Shown piece after piece: positions 1-8,714 of a stretch of DNA of 53,125 nucleotides (positions are counted from its first letter, which is position 1; each line of letters opens with the position of its first letter). Under the pieces are notes generated by a model. It had not been told where the DNA came from, searched no databases, and saw only the letters and a program-made list of their open reading frames with translations. Made by a program: the position numbers and the translations under genes. The DNA is taken from the NCBI GenBank assembly GCA_038120515.1, contig JAYOLW010000010.1, positions 1 through 53,125 on the forward strand. The letters run 5' to 3'. Source of the DNA: JADHOX01 sp038120515 (GTDB lineage Bacteria; Pseudomonadota; Alphaproteobacteria; Rickettsiales; JABIRX01).

Positions 1-55
1 AAATTTAACATAATTTTAGAAATTCTGCAAATCTGGCCACAAAATTAAAAAAGAA

Positions 56-355
56 ATGACACCAATGGAGCAAAGAAAATTTGAAAATTTAAAAGAGAAT
101 TATGAAGATTGGATTAAAAATAAAAATCATAGTACCAAAACCTCTCATATAAGATCTGGAGCAGAAAGAATCCTTGATATTACAGGAAATTTAGAAATGG
201 TATCATATCATGAAAAAAATGTTGGCAATTCATTAACAAATCTTGATAGAAATCTTAGAAGAGGAGATATTAGTAAAAAGAAAATTATACCAATTTCAGA
301 AACAAGTCATACCAAACATTCTGACAAAATATCTCAAAGCAAAGACTCATCATAA
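56..355 (+). CDS. Hypothetical protein, 99 aa
   Basis: I do not recognise this small protein. It is hydrophilic and rich in Lys, Asn and Ser, with no signal peptide, membrane segment or cysteine. The first half looks helical; the last 30 residues are basic and Ser/Thr-rich and probably disordered. The ATG at 56 follows an A-rich stretch without a clear Shine-Dalgarno sequence; a second ATG lies three codons downstream. The frame is open back to a TAG at 17-19. It is followed closely by the secreted-protein gene at 458 on the same strand. It could be a spurious frame in AT-rich DNA, but the start near the window edge and the length argue mildly for a real gene. Confidence 0.45.
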   Translation: MTPMEQRKFENLKENYEDWIKNKNHSTKTSHIRSGAERILDITGNLEMVSYHEKNVGNSLTNLDRNLRRGDISKKKIIPISETSHTKHSDKISQSKDSS

Positions 356-457
356 ATCAAAGAAAGATAAAACCATAAATATCAAAAACTTTTCTAGCTT
401 TACTTGAATTTGAAAATAGGCTATTATTTTAAATGGGAGAAGTTTTATAGGGAGAGA

Positions 458-790
458 ATGATAAAATTATTTGTTTCACTTTTTTTAATATTGGGTATCA
501 CCAATTTTACTAATCAAAATTCTTATGCATTTGATAATCAAATTATTATTGCTCATAACGAATTTAACAGTGATACAGATAGTAGAATTATAGAAGAATT
601 CTTACGAGAACCATCAACAATAGAAGCTCATGCAATTGAAAATATAGAAACTGTTGGATATGAATGTTACAGTTTAATTAATTACAGATGTAGTTTAGAA
701 TGTATCGATTTTGTAGATAGAGAACTAAAACAAAGAAAATGTTTAAGAGCTTGTCTTAAAAAGAATTTTGAAAGTAAAAACTGTGAATAA
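458..790 (+). CDS. Small secreted protein with twin CX3C motif, 110 aa
   Basis: The start chosen is the ATG at 458, preceded by GGGAGAG at about 450-456; an upstream TTG at 404 would add 18 residues ahead of the signal peptide and is unlikely. Residues 1-24 form a signal peptide (MIK, a hydrophobic core, probable cleavage after NSYA). The mature part has six cysteines, at 70, 78, 82, 95, 99 and 109, arranged C-x7-CX3C-x12-CX3C-x9-C. This symmetric twin-CX3C spacing is the pattern of disulfide-stapled helical hairpins (coiled-coil-helix and small-Tim-like folds). I see no family match. The location is probably the periplasm or outside the cell, with disulfides formed by a Dsb system. The gene ends just before tRNA-Ala on the opposite strand. 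The function is unknown. Confidence 0.75.
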   Translation: MIKLFVSLFLILGITNFTNQNSYAFDNQIIIAHNEFNSDTDSRIIEEFLREPSTIEAHAIENIETVGYECYSLINYRCSLECIDFVDRELKQRKCLRACLKKNFESKNCE

Positions 791-791
791 A

Positions 792-867
792 TGGTGGAGA
801 TAAGCGGGTTCGAACCGCTGACCCCTTGCTTGCAAAGCAAGTGCTCTACCAACTGAGCTATATCCCC
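792..867 (-). tRNA. tRNA-Ala (UGC)
   Basis: On the minus strand this reads as a full 76-nt cloverleaf. The acceptor stem GGGGATA pairs with TATCTCC, the discriminator is A and CCA is encoded. The D arm contains GCTC...GAGC, the anticodon loop reads TTTGCAA with anticodon TGC, and the T arm has GCGGTTCGAACCCGC. Anticodon UGC reads Ala codons. It lies tail to tail with the small secreted-protein gene. Confidence 0.96.
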
Positions 868-1009
868 AATAGGAAAATATTAAAAAAATAATATTGAAAA
901 AACATCTTTAAGAAAATCTTTGCTAAATATCAATGATTTTTTTAAAATTTGTTTTAAAAATATTATATCTTTTGTCCTTGCATTTTTTAATGTTTTATTT
1001 AATAACCGC

Positions 1010-1040
1010 TTGATTGTTGATCTTTGGATCGATTTTCTAT
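1010..1040 (+). promoter_or_regulatory. Possible promoter of the CAU tRNA
   Basis: A TTGATT at 1010-1015 and a TTCTAT at 1035-1040 lie 19 nt apart, just 6 nt ahead of the tRNA 5' end at 1047. The spacing is long and the -10 is weak, so this is tentative. Confidence 0.3.
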
Positions 1041-1046
1041 TTTATT

Positions 1047-1123
1047 GGGTCTGTAGCTCAGTTGGTTAGAGCACGTCGCTCATAACGATGTGGTCGTTGG
1101 TTCAAGTCCAACCAGACCCACCA
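1047..1123 (+). tRNA. tRNA with CAU anticodon, probably tRNA-Ile2 (lysidine type)
   Basis: This is a complete 77-nt cloverleaf with encoded CCA: acceptor GGGTCTG/CAGACCC, D arm GCTC...GAGC, anticodon stem CGTCG/CGATG around the loop CTCATAA, and T arm GTTGG TTCAAGT CCAAC. The anticodon is CAT. It is not an initiator tRNA, because the first base pair is G-C. The acceptor stem and the TTCAAGTCC T loop resemble alphaproteobacterial tRNA-Ile more than elongator tRNA-Met. The likely product is therefore tRNA-Ile2, whose C34 would be changed to lysidine by TilS to read AUA. Elongator Met remains the alternative. Confidence 0.9.
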
Positions 1124-1151
1124 TCTGATAATAAATTTGTCATATAATTTG

Positions 1152-1670
1152 ATGACAACAAAACGTCAAAAAATTGATTCTATCATTCGTGTTAATTATG
1201 CTGGAGAGTATGCTGCTAATATAATTTATTCTGCTCAAGAAAATTTTACTAAAGACGATGCAGCTAAAAAAGAAATTTCAGAAATGAAAGAGCAAGAACT
1301 CGAACATTTAAATTATTTTGAAGAACAATTAAAATCTCGAAATGTACGTCCATCATTTTTAATGCCAGTATGGCATGCAGCAAGTTTTGCACTTGGAGCT
1401 ATTACAGCAATTGCAGGTAAAGAAACTGCCATGGCTTGTACAATTGCTGTTGAAGAGGCAATTACTGAGCATTACCAAGAACAACTTGATTCACTTGATG
1501 ATTCAGAGATCGATCTAAAAGAAAAAATTCAAAAATTTAAAGAAGATGAAGAGCATCATAAACATACAGCTATAGAAAATGATGGAATGTCAGCTCCTTG
1601 TTATAATATTGTAAAACACATAATAAAATTTGGCTCAAAAGCAGCTATTGAAATTTCAAAAAAAATATAA
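1152..1670 (+). CDS. coq7: Demethoxyubiquinone hydroxylase (COQ7 family)
   Basis: COQ7 is a membrane-associated di-iron monooxygenase that hydroxylates demethoxyubiquinone, the penultimate step of ubiquinone synthesis. The 172-residue protein shows the family's ferritin-like four-helix pattern: Glu19 in RVNYAGEYAAN, an EQELEHL ligand motif, VEEAITEHY, and EDEEHHKH near the C terminus. These supply the expected six Glu/His ligands in two repeated halves. Hydrophobic helices between the motifs fit interfacial membrane binding. The ATG at 1152 is preferred to an in-frame TTG at 1137, which lies almost on the tRNA end. The gene is followed 8 nt later by the broken adaptor gene. Its presence implies aerobic respiration with ubiquinone. 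Confidence 0.92.
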   Translation: MTTKRQKIDSIIRVNYAGEYAANIIYSAQENFTKDDAAKKEISEMKEQELEHLNYFEEQLKSRNVRPSFLMPVWHAASFALGAITAIAGKETAMACTIAVEEAITEHYQEQLDSLDDSEIDLKEKIQKFKEDEEHHKHTAIENDGMSAPCYNIVKHIIKFGSKAAIEISKKI

Positions 1671-1678
1671 AAATTAAA

Positions 1679-2887
1679 ATGAAATTTAGAAAAAACCATA
1701 AAAGAAAAAAGTTTTTTAAATATTCTGAAAAGAAAAAACCTAATTTGGAAATTTTTGAGAATCAAATGAATCAAAATACCGAATTAAATAATTCACAAAT
1801 TTTACCCAAAAAAAACAAATTTAAAAAATTTAGTTGGGTAGTATATTTTTTATTAATAATTGCGATAATTCTTGGATTATTCTGGAAAAATCAAAACCAC
1901 AAAATCATTACTTCATCTGATGCTAAAACCCATCTTCAAAAAAGAAGTTTTAAAGTCGATACGCTTGAACCTACATCATTCAAATATCTGAAATAATAAA
2001 CAATTTATGGCTCGTCATCAGCTTTAAGAACACTTGAGATAATTCCTGAACTTGATGCTAAGGTTAAATCAATAGAAATTAATGATGGTGATTTTGTTAC
2101 CAAAGATCAAATCTTGCTTCATTTGGTAAAACCACAATATAACTCACTTCTCAATGAGGCAAAAATTAGCTTCGCTAATAGCGAACTTGAATATAAGTCA
2201 ATGCAAACTTTATACAAAAACAAGCTCGCCTCTGTAAGAGAATTACAAAAAGCTAAAGCTTTATATGAGGAAGATAAGGCAAAACTAAAGATTGCAACAG
2301 ATAATCTTGAGAGTTTAACAATTAAAGCTCCATTTTCGGCCAAAATTGAAGAAGTCTATGTAGAAGAAGGGGAGATTGTATCAAAATATTCAACAAAATT
2401 ATTAAAAATTATTGAAGATGATAGATTAATCATTACCGGGTTTCTTGCTGAATCAAAAGTTAATTCTTTATTAATAGGCGATGTAGCAAAAGTTTTTTTT
2501 AGCAACAATTCTGAAGCTGATGGTGAAATTACTTTTATAGCAGGTGATGCTGATCCAGACACTATAACATTTAAAGTTGAGGTTTTAATTGATAATAAAA
2601 GCCAATAATTCAGAAGCGGTATGACTGCAAAAATTGAAATACCTTATGACAAGGTGAATGCTTATAAAATAAAACCTTCATATCTAACCTTAAATGACGA
2701 AGGTAAAATTGGCATAAAATATGTTGAAAATAATATTGTTAAATTTTCTGAAGTAGAAATTCTTGAAGAATCAAATGACCAAATGATAATTACCAAATTA
2801 CCTAAAAATATTAGTATCATAGCAACAGGTCATGGCTTTGTTAAAGAAGGTGAAGAAGTATTAGTTCAGACCGAAAACAATGAATAG
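1679..2887 (+). pseudogene. RND efflux periplasmic adaptor (HlyD/AcrA type) interrupted by three in-frame TAA codons
   Basis: One continuous reading frame of 402 codons carries stops at codons 106 and 107 (TAA TAA, 1994-1999) and at codon 310 (TAA, 2606-2608). Ignoring them, the translation is a normal membrane-fusion protein. It has a basic cytoplasmic tail, one membrane anchor at about residues 51-70, then a lipoyl-like half (AKVKSIEINDGDFVTKDQIL), a coiled-coil hairpin (about 150-210), the second lipoyl half (IKAPFSAKIEEVYVEEGEIV), a beta-barrel and the membrane-proximal FRSGMTAKIEI motif. No frameshift or deletion is visible. The natural end (TAG 2885-2887) overlaps the start of the pump gene by 8 nt, as in an intact operon. 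Recent point decay (for example CAA to TAA) is most likely; readthrough or split expression is the alternative. Confidence 0.85.
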
Positions 2888-5800
2888 TTTTATAAATTTT
2901 ATTTTTGATAAGAATAAGGCCTTTATTTTAATTTGGGCGTTAATTACATTTCTTGGAATATCTGAATATAAGAAAATACCAAGAGAAATTTATCCTGACA
3001 TTCGTATTCCAGTTATTTATGTGTCAGTTAATTATGAAGCCATTTCACCTGAAGATGGAGAGAGGTTATTGATAAAGCCAATTGAAAAAGAAGTTAAATC
3101 AATTGAAGGTATTAAATATATTAAATCTCATGCAATTGAAGGTAGAGTTTCTGTAATTTTAGAGTTCGAGGCTGGATTTGATAATGTTAAAGCCATGCAA
3201 GATGTTAGAGATAAAATTGATAGAGCCAAAGCAGAACTGCCTGAAGGTGTAGAAGAGCCTATTCTTACTGAAATTGTCTTTAGTGAATTTCCGGTTTTAA
3301 ACGTCATTTTAACTGGCGATGTTCCAGAAAGAGCACTTGTTGAAAATGCCCGAAAAATAAAGGATAAGATTGAAGAATTACCGGAAATACTAAGTGTTAA
3401 TGTCGCAGGAGATTTAGAAGATACTGTTGAAATAATAATAGACCCATTAAAGCTTGAATCATATGGCCTATCAATGGAGATTATTCAAAATATTATAAAT
3501 AATAACAAACTTATTCCAACAGGTGCAGTTGAAACTGATAATTCTCGTTTTGCAGTTAAGATACCGGGGCTTCTTGAATCGATTCCACAAATAATGTCAT
3601 TACCTATAAAAACAAAAGATAATATTGTTTTAAAAATAAGTGATATCGCTGATGTAATTTCTGGATATAAGCCTAGAAAATCACTAGCAAGAGTTAACAA
3701 TAAAGATGCTGTTACCTTAGAAGTTTCAAAACGTTCTGGTCACAACATCCTTGAAACAATTGCCAAAGTTAAAGATCTAGTAAATCAGGAAGTAAACAAA
3801 ATTAGCCCTAAAATTGAAATTATCTTTGCTCAAGATGGCTCTAAAAGAATCATTAATAACACGAAAGATCTTGAAAGTAACATTATCTTTGCGTTTCTAC
3901 TTGTAACCTTAATAACCATGATTTTCATTAATTTAAGATCTGCAATTTTAATTTCACTGACTATTCCTAGTAGTTTTTTAATGGCAATTTTAGTTTTATC
4001 TAAAATCAACATTACTTTAAATATTGTAGTATTCTTTGCTTTAATTTTATCAGTCGGTTTACTTGTTGATGCCGCAATTGTAATTGTTGAATTTGCCAAT
4101 CGTAAAATGAATGAAAATTTTAGCACTCAAAATGCTTTTAAAGAAAGTGTTAGAAGGATGGCGGTACCTATTATAACTTCTTCAATTACAACAATTATAG
4201 TATTTTTACCTTTACTCTTTTGGCCTGGAACAGTAGGGCAATTTATGTTATTTATTCCTATTACCTTGATTTGCACAATATCTGCCTCCTTACTGATGGC
4301 GTTAATTTTTATTCCTGTAATTGGAGGTTTTTTTACACCAAACCAAAAGAATCTAAAACAAAACGATATAAAAAAAGCAAATTTTTTCACAAGAAAATAC
4401 ATTGATGCTATCAAATACATTTTACATAGACCAGTTTCTTTTACATTTGTAACATTATGCAGTCTTGTTGGAGTGATTATTATATTTAGCTATTTTAACG
4501 CTGGAAAGGAATTTTTTCCGACCATAGAACCTGACAATGCCATGGTAAAAATTAGAATGCGTGGTAATTTATCTGTAAATGAGAAAGAGCGATTTGCTAT
4601 CGCAGTTAACAATGTAATAGAATCTGAAAAAGAATCAATAAGAGTATTTTATTTAAGATCAGGTGAATCATCTGGTGAAAGCAGGAGAGGCGGCAATGCC
4701 GAAGATGTTGTAAGTACAATTTCACTTGAATTTGTCGATTGGCAAGAACGTGATAAAGTTGATGTTATCATGAATAGGATTCGTAAACTTACCTCTGATT
4801 TCCCTGGCATGATAATAGAAATAGATAAAGAAAAACCTGGGCCTCGTAGCGGTAAAAATATTCAAATTGAAATAACTCACCCTGATTACAAAATGCTTGA
4901 TAAGGAAGCAAAAAAATTAAGTAACTTTATAGCTTCTAATCAATTTTTTAGAGATGTTGAAGATTCAAGACCAATCGATTCGATTGAATGGAAATTTGAT
5001 ATCAACCGTGAACTTGCGGCTCAATTAGGAGTAAATATAACTGATCTTGGTAATTTTATTAAATTAGTAACAAGTGGGGTAATAGCTTCTAACTATAGAC
5101 CTGACAACAAGGATGAAGAGGTAGATATAATTTTAAGATTTTCAGACAAATATCGAAATGTTACTCAATTTGATCATTTAAGAATTATAAATAATGATGG
5201 GAAAGCCATTCCAATATCAAATTTTGTTAAAAGGACAGCACAGCAAGAATTAACCAGAATAAATAGAAGAGATAGTAAAAGAATTGTCACTATCAATGCC
5301 AATGTTACTTCAGATATATTACCATCTAAAGGAGTAAAAATTATAAAAGATTATTTAAATCAAAAGAATCTTGATAATGAAACATTAGTTAAATTTAGAG
5401 GAGAAGACGAAGATTCAAACGAAACTCAAAACTTCCTAGGTCAAGCTTTCTTGTTGGCGTTAATAGTTATGACCCTAATTTTAATTATGCAATTTAATTC
5501 ATTTTATCATGCGTTTGTAATAATGAGCGCAGTATTTCTATCTACTATTGGAGTCCTGCTTGGCCTTTTAATTACAAACACACCTTTTGGAATTGTCATG
5601 TGTGGTGTAGGAATCATCGCTTTATCAGGAATAGTCGTTAATAACAACATCATCTTAATAGACAGCTATAAATACTATATTGAAAATGGATATACGGCAT
5701 ATAGAGCAATTTTAAGCGCAACTAGAAGAAGATTAAGACCTATTATTTTAACAGCTATTACCACAGTTCTTGGGCTTATGCCAATGGTGCTTAAAATGAA

Positions 5801-5993
5801 TATAGATTTTATAAATTTTAATGTCACTTTTGGCGCTCCTTCAACTGGATGGTGGTACCAATTATCAACTGCTATAGCTGGTGGTTTAACTTTTGCTACT
5901 ATCTTAACTTTATTTTTTACCCCAGCTCTTTTAATGATTGGTGCAAAATTAAACAAACATGGTTATCAATATTCTAATAGCAAGAGTAAATAA
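2880..5993 (+). CDS. RND-family efflux transporter permease (AcrB/HAE1-like)
   Basis: This 1037-residue protein is an inner-membrane resistance-nodulation-division pump of normal length, with TM1, a large periplasmic loop, TM2-7, a second large loop and TM8-12. The start MNSFINFIFDKNKAF and the IPREIYPDI segment are typical of the first helix and porter-domain entry. The TM4 motif reads VGLLVDAAIVIVE with Asp397, but the second Asp of the AcrB pair is Ala398. In TM10 the AcrB Lys is Asn921 (GIVVNNNIILID). Such N-type relays occur in HAE1-like subfamilies, so this need not mean inactivity. It would normally work with the adaptor encoded just upstream, which is interrupted, and with a TolC-type channel not in this window. 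The substrate is unknown. Confidence 0.92.
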   Translation: MNSFINFIFDKNKAFILIWALITFLGISEYKKIPREIYPDIRIPVIYVSVNYEAISPEDGERLLIKPIEKEVKSIEGIKYIKSHAIEGRVSVILEFEAGFDNVKAMQDVRDKIDRAKAELPEGVEEPILTEIVFSEFPVLNVILTGDVPERALVENARKIKDKIEELPEILSVNVAGDLEDTVEIIIDPLKLESYGLSMEIIQNIINNNKLIPTGAVETDNSRFAVKIPGLLESIPQIMSLPIKTKDNIVLKISDIADVISGYKPRKSLARVNNKDAVTLEVSKRSGHNILETIAKVKDLVNQEVNKISPKIEIIFAQDGSKRIINNTKDLESNIIFAFLLVTLITMIFINLRSAILISLTIPSSFLMAILVLSKINITLNIVVFFALILSVGLLVDAAIVIVEFANRKMNENFSTQNAFKESVRRMAVPIITSSITTIIVFLPLLFWPGTVGQFMLFIPITLICTISASLLMALIFIPVIGGFFTPNQKNLKQNDIKKANFFTRKYIDAIKYILHRPVSFTFVTLCSLVGVIIIFSYFNAGKEFFPTIEPDNAMVKIRMRGNLSVNEKERFAIAVNNVIESEKESIRVFYLRSGESSGESRRGGNAEDVVSTISLEFVDWQERDKVDVIMNRIRKLTSDFPGMIIEIDKEKPGPRSGKNIQIEITHPDYKMLDKEAKKLSNFIASNQFFRDVEDSRPIDSIEWKFDINRELAAQLGVNITDLGNFIKLVTSGVIASNYRPDNKDEEVDIILRFSDKYRNVTQFDHLRIINNDGKAIPISNFVKRTAQQELTRINRRDSKRIVTINANVTSDILPSKGVKIIKDYLNQKNLDNETLVKFRGEDEDSNETQNFLGQAFLLALIVMTLILIMQFNSFYHAFVIMSAVFLSTIGVLLGLLITNTPFGIVMCGVGIIALSGIVVNNNIILIDSYKYYIENGYTAYRAILSATRRRLRPIILTAITTVLGLMPMVLKMNIDFINFNVTFGAPSTGWWYQLSTAIAGGLTFATILTLFFTPALLMIGAKLNKHGYQYSNSKSK

Positions 5994-5995
5994 TT

Positions 5996-7525
5996 ATGAG
6001 CTTCTTTAAAAAGGTATTTTCATTTTCATTTTTTACTTTCATCTCAAGAATTTTTGGACTTATTAGAGACACTGTAATTGCCTTCAAGATAGGAGCAGGT
6101 TCTGCGTCTGATATTTTCTTTGTTGCTCTAAAAGTTCCTAATTTTTTAAGAGCAATATTTGCCGAAGGTGCTTTTACCCAAGCATTTATTCCAATTTATA
6201 ATAATATATTAAGAAAAGATAAACAAGAAGCCAAACGATTCTCTAATAATATTTTCTTTTATTTACTCATAATACTTTCGATATTTGTGATATTGTTGGA
6301 AGTTTATATGGATAAAGTGATGGTTTTATTCGCACCAGGTTTCCTTAAGGATCCAGATAAATTCAATCATTTAGTTTTTATCGCTAGGATTACTTTTCCT
6401 TATTTGATTTTCATTTCAATTTGCTGTCTTTACTCAGCAATTTTAAATTCATATCATAAATACATTCCAACAGCTATTGTGCCAATAATCACAAATATTT
6501 TTTTGATAGTTGGCATTTTAACTTTGTTTGAATATACAAAAGATCATGTGTTATCTCTTGCTCTAGCATTTGTTACAGCTGGTATTGTCCAAATTATTTA
6601 TTTAATTTATCAGACATATAAAATTAATATTTTAATAAAACCTTGTTATAGTCAAATCACTCAAAATGAGCGAAGCTTTGGTAGAAAAATCTTGCCAGCT
6701 ATAATTGGTGCATCAATTGTTCAGATTAATATATGGATTGATACCATATTTGCCTCTTTAATGGATGGAGTGGTATCTTATTATAATTATGCTGAACGCT
6801 TAATTAATTTACCTGTAGCACTTGCAATAGTTTCAATTACAATTGTTTTACTGCCATCACTTACTCAAGCAATTCAATCTAGTGATGAAAGCAATATTCA
6901 AAAATATAACCATAAATCAATTCATCTAGCTTTAGCTCTTGTAATTCCTGCAGCTACAGGTTTATATCTTTTGGCCGCCCCTATAATATACACATTATTT
7001 GCAAGAGGTGAATTTTCTCTGGTTTCAACCTACAACACTGCTTTAATATTAAAAATTTTGGCACTTCATCTACCAGCAATTTGTATTTTAAGAATTATAA
7101 ACACTAATTTTTTCGCCCGATCAGACACTAAAACTCCTATGAAAATTGCCTGTTTATTAATGATTTTAAATATTATTTTTAATTATATTTTTGTCCAAAT
7201 TTTTTCATTTTTAGGGATAGCAATTTCAACAACATTAATAACTTGGATTGGTGTATTTTTAGGCTTAGTCATTCTAAAGAAACATCATGGCAATATTTTT
7301 AGCTTTTCTTTGGATAAAAGTTTTTACATTAAGATTATTTGCTCTTCTGTAGTTATGGGCATTGTTATAATGTTTTTTAATAATATTTTCTTTAGTGAGC
7401 TAAATCATTCTGAGATAAAGAAAATTTCCAATCTTACTGTTACGATTTTAATTAGCGGATCTTGCTTCTTTATTAGCAATATAATTTTGTTTGGATCATT
7501 CAAGAAATTCAAATCTAACTTCTAG
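5996..7525 (+). CDS. murJ: Lipid II flippase MurJ (MviN)
   Basis: MurJ moves lipid II across the inner membrane for peptidoglycan synthesis. The 509-residue protein is hydrophobic throughout, with about 14 membrane segments. It begins with the family signature (SFFTFISRIFGLIRDTVIA, then VALKVPNFLRAIFAEGAFTQAFIP), including the conserved Arg residues of TM1-2. NFFARSDTKTPMKIA in the second half is also typical. It starts 2 nt after the pump stop codon, so it is probably cotranscribed with it. It meets rmuC tail to tail across 19 nt. It complements the lipid-II pathway genes at 33-41 kb. Confidence 0.95.
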   Translation: MSFFKKVFSFSFFTFISRIFGLIRDTVIAFKIGAGSASDIFFVALKVPNFLRAIFAEGAFTQAFIPIYNNILRKDKQEAKRFSNNIFFYLLIILSIFVILLEVYMDKVMVLFAPGFLKDPDKFNHLVFIARITFPYLIFISICCLYSAILNSYHKYIPTAIVPIITNIFLIVGILTLFEYTKDHVLSLALAFVTAGIVQIIYLIYQTYKINILIKPCYSQITQNERSFGRKILPAIIGASIVQINIWIDTIFASLMDGVVSYYNYAERLINLPVALAIVSITIVLLPSLTQAIQSSDESNIQKYNHKSIHLALALVIPAATGLYLLAAPIIYTLFARGEFSLVSTYNTALILKILALHLPAICILRIINTNFFARSDTKTPMKIACLLMILNIIFNYIFVQIFSFLGIAISTTLITWIGVFLGLVILKKHHGNIFSFSLDKSFYIKIICSSVVMGIVIMFFNNIFFSELNHSEIKKISNLTVTILISGSCFFISNIILFGSFKKFKSNF

Positions 7526-7544
7526 AGTCAGCAAGAAAAATATT

Positions 7545-8714
7545 CTATGCGGCTTCAGAATCTTCGGTAAAATCTATTGCTTTATTAGATTTTGCACCAA
7601 GTGTTTTAATTTTTTCAATCCTCGAGATTATACCACCTTTTCCTGAAATTTTACGGAAGCTATTATCGATAATTTCATTAGTATTATTCACTGCTTTCTT
7701 AGCCTGATTTAAATTCTCCACTAAGCCTGCAAATTTATCATATAGAGCTCCAGACTCTTTCGCTATAAGTTCAGCATTTTTATTAACATTATGATTACTC
7801 CAGCTAGAATAGATAATTTTTAATGTTGAATGAAAGGATAGGGGGCCAGTTAGAAGAATTTTCTTATCCCAAGCATCCCAGAAGATTTTTGGCTGATGTT
7901 GAATCAATAGATTATATGCAGATTCAATTGGCATAAACATTATCACAAAATCATAATTAGTTAGATCTGAATTTTGGTAAGATTTTTCTGCTAAACTATT
8001 AATATGAGTTTTGATTGAGTTAATGTGTTGTTTTAAATCATTCTCATCATCTGATACACAATATGCTTCATAAGCATTTAGAGATAATTTAGAATCCACT
8101 ATAATATCGCGTTCACCTGGAAGCTTGATAACAACATCAGGTCTTATAATCTGACCATTGTTGTTAATTGAAGAAACTTGCGTGAAATACTCAATATTTT
8201 TACGCAGTCCAGAATTTTCAAGTAATTTCTCAAGAATAACCTCACCCCAACGCCCTTGATATTTGTTATCGCCTTTTATAGCACTTGCAAGATTATTAGC
8301 TTCACTTGAAAGTTTTTGATTAAGGTTAAATAAATTTTTAACTTCTTCTTTTAAAGAAATTCTATCTCTAAGATCTGCATCATGTTTTTCTTTAAAATTT
8401 TTCTCAAAATTAGTAATTGAAATTTTAAGTGGTGATAGAATCTCATCAATATTTTTATTATTATCTTCAACCAAATCAGATTTGATTTTTTTGAAAATGT
8501 TATATGACATATTTTCGAAATTTGTCTTAAGGTTGGTTTCAAGTTTTACTAATTCAGAATTTTTATATTTTTCATGTTCTAACTTGTTCCCAAGATCATT
8601 ATTTAAGATCGACAAATCATGTAATTGTTTATTTAAGCGAGTGTTTTTAATAACTAGCAAAATCACAATAACAATAACTATTAATAACAAGAAAGATAAA
8701 GAATATGTAAACAT
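7545..8714 (-). CDS. rmuC: DNA recombination protein RmuC
   Basis: RmuC-family proteins limit inversions at short inverted repeats and contain a restriction-endonuclease-like core. The 389-residue product has an N-terminal membrane anchor (residues 3-22), a coiled-coil region to about residue 140, then the conserved core with NKYQGRWGEVILEKLLE, RPDVVIKLPG, DSKLSLNAYEAY and the FMPIESAY segment. These are the family's hallmark motifs, with an Asp and Lys fitting a PD-(D/E)xK-like site. Its ATG overlaps the uvrD stop codon by one base (TAATG), so the two are translationally coupled. Confidence 0.93.
   Translation of the reverse strand: MFTYSLSFLLLIVIVIVILLVIKNTRLNKQLHDLSILNNDLGNKLEHEKYKNSELVKLETNLKTNFENMSYNIFKKIKSDLVEDNNKNIDEILSPLKISITNFEKNFKEKHDADLRDRISLKEEVKNLFNLNQKLSSEANNLASAIKGDNKYQGRWGEVILEKLLENSGLRKNIEYFTQVSSINNNGQIIRPDVVIKLPGERDIIVDSKLSLNAYEAYCVSDDENDLKQHINSIKTHINSLAEKSYQNSDLTNYDFVIMFMPIESAYNLLIQHQPKIFWDAWDKKILLTGPLSFHSTLKIIYSSWSNHNVNKNAELIAKESGALYDKFAGLVENLNQAKKAVNNTNEIIDNSFRKISGKGGIISRIEKIKTLGAKSNKAIDFTEDSEAA

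Noticed and set aside
404..457. Upstream TTG start for the twin-CX3C protein
   Set aside because: It would put 18 charged residues ahead of a clear signal peptide, and the ATG at 458 has its own ribosome-binding site.
1994..2608. TAA reassigned to a sense codon as an explanation of the interrupted adaptor gene
   Set aside because: Most other genes in the window end with TAA exactly where the family C terminus is expected, for example hslV, hslU and der, so the normal code applies.
3485..5956. Minus-strand frames opposite the RND pump
   Set aside because: Hydrophobic shadows of membrane-helix codons in the true gene.
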